A DNA stretch of 64,000 nt from Arabidopsis thaliana. Lineage: Eukaryota > Streptophyta > Magnoliopsida > Brassicales > Brassicaceae. The translations under genes were made by a program, and so were the position numbers. The notes below the pieces were generated by a model that worked only from the letters and a program-made list of their open reading frames with translations, searched no databases and was not told the DNA's origin. This document shows, one piece after another, positions 63,217 through 64,000 of this stretch. The stretch spans positions 1,364,001 to 1,428,000 of the forward strand of contig NC_003076.8 in assembly GCF_000001735.4 (NCBI RefSeq), in the 5' to 3' direction. The number at the start of each line of letters is the position of its first letter. The first letter of the stretch is position 1.

Positions 63217-64000
63217 ATGGCAGCGAGACAGCAACAAAAAGGAACAGGCTTCGGGGTTCAATACGAGGACTTTGTCCCCAAATCCGAATGGAAAGATCAA
63301 CCTGAAGCCACCATTCTCAACATTGACCTAACAGGTTGGTATACAAAATAGTAACTTTGGACTACTTATGGTGGTTTAATTATAATGTTATGATTTGGTT
63401 TTTAAAGGTTTTGCAAAGGAGCAAATGAAAGTGACGTATGTGCACAGCTCGAAGATGATAAGAGTCACTGGAGAACGTCCCTTGGCTAATCGGAAATGGA
63501 GCCGTTTCAACGAGGTGTTCACTGTTCCACAGAATTGTTTAGTGGATAAGATCCATGGGAGCTTTAAGAACAATGTCCTCACCATCACCATGCCTAAGGA
63601 GACGATCACGAAGGTGGCTTATCTTCCAGAAACTTCTAGAACTGAAGCTGCTGCTCTGGAGAAGGCGGCGAAGCTAGAGGAGAAGAGATTGTTAGAAGAA
63701 TCTAGAAGGAAAGAGAAGGAAGAAGAAGAAGCTAAGCAGATGAAGAAGCAGCTTCTGGAAGAGAAAGAGGCGCTAATTAGGAAGCTGCAAGAAGAAGCTA
63801 AAGCAAAGGAAGAGGCTGAAATGAGGAAGCTTCAAGAAGAAGCTAAAGCAAAGGAGGAGGCCGCGGCAAAGAAGCTTCAAGAAGAAATTGAAGCAAAAGA
63901 GAAACTTGAGGAGAGAAAGCTCGAGGAAAGGAGACTTGAGGAGAGGAAGCTCGAGGATATGAAGCTTGCGGAAGAAGCTAAACTAAAGAAGATCCAGGAG
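63217..64000 (+). CDS. RTM2: RTM2, small heat-shock-like protein (cut by right window edge)
   Basis: Exon 1 is 63217-63334. Exon 2 starts at 63408 and runs open to the last base, giving 237 codons of an incomplete protein. Residues about 20-115 form an alpha-crystallin/HSP20 domain ([20 protein letters not shown], then [20 protein letters not shown]). After that the sequence is almost entirely Glu, Lys, Ala, Leu and Arg, a long charged helix or coiled coil with a 15-residue tandem repeat. In the known RTM2 protein a C-terminal membrane segment follows; that part is outside the window. RTM2 acts in phloem sieve elements with RTM1 and RTM3 to restrict long-distance movement of tobacco etch virus, and it is not heat-induced. 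Probably At5g04890. Confidence 0.94.
63782..63916 (+). repeat. Three tandem 45-bp units inside RTM2
   Basis: Units at 63782-63826, 63827-63871 and 63872-63916 each encode 15 residues: [30 protein letters not shown] and [15 protein letters not shown]. The DNA is close to identical between the first two units. Shorter KLEER-type repeats continue to about 63965. Confidence 0.95.

Overview
The window looks like plant nuclear DNA and very probably comes from Arabidopsis thaliana (chromosome 5, the At5g04730 to At5g04890 interval). The reasons are compact intron-containing genes with AT-rich introns and GT-AG borders, plant-only families (OVATE, DYW-type PPR, CDPK, PGG-ankyrin, RTM2) and AT-rich spacers. 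I assigned gene names from recognised protein sequence. Exon coordinates come from reading frame, intron phase and splice consensus only; no alignment was run.

Layout, left to right. 0.1-3.3 kb: PGG-ankyrin membrane protein (-). 4.7-7.4 kb: ACT-repeat protein ACR12 (-), transcribed away from the mitochondrial ATPase inhibitor IF1 (+, 8.2-9.4 kb). 9.75-10.5 kb: two-MYB SHAQKYF factor (-). 10.5-15.1 kb: long spacer. 15.1-18.3 kb: cationic amino acid transporter CAT6 (+). 20.5-22.4 kb: intronless DYW PPR protein (+). 22.55-23.7 kb: decayed Sec14/CRAL-TRIO gene (+). 24.2-24.4 kb: small membrane-protein ORF with a frameshift (-). 25.2-25.6 kb: ribosomal protein S17 (+). 26.0-29.8 kb: RRM-PPR fusion PPR4 (+). 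29.8-35.7 kb: 5.9 kb without a recognisable gene. 35.7-36.5 kb: OFP13 (+). 38.3-39.7 kb: NTF2-like protein (-). 42.0-43.6 kb: unusual bZIP protein (+). 44.2-45.8 kb: ESCRT-III subunit VPS60.2 (-). 46.5-46.7 kb: 58-aa single-pass membrane protein (-), in a zone holding a duplicated segment and a broken-off piece of the bZIP gene. 47.8-50.5 kb: NT-C2 domain protein (-). 53.0-55.9 kb: calcium-dependent kinase CPK1 (-). 57.3-58.5 kb: unrecognised, probably decayed gene (-). 59.4-62.6 kb: family 3 glycoside hydrolase (+). 63.2 kb to the right edge: start of RTM2 (+).

These are independent plant genes, not an operon or gene cluster. Several serve organelles (ACR12 and PPR4 in plastids, IF1 in mitochondria, the DYW PPR protein in one or the other). 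I found no CRISPR array, no intact transposon and no undescribed multi-gene system. The most unusual items are the mosaic at 46.1-47.35 kb, the bZIP protein with a broken basic region, the two damaged small genes at 22.5-24.4 kb, a GC-AG intron in the glycosidase and a 45-bp tandem repeat inside RTM2.
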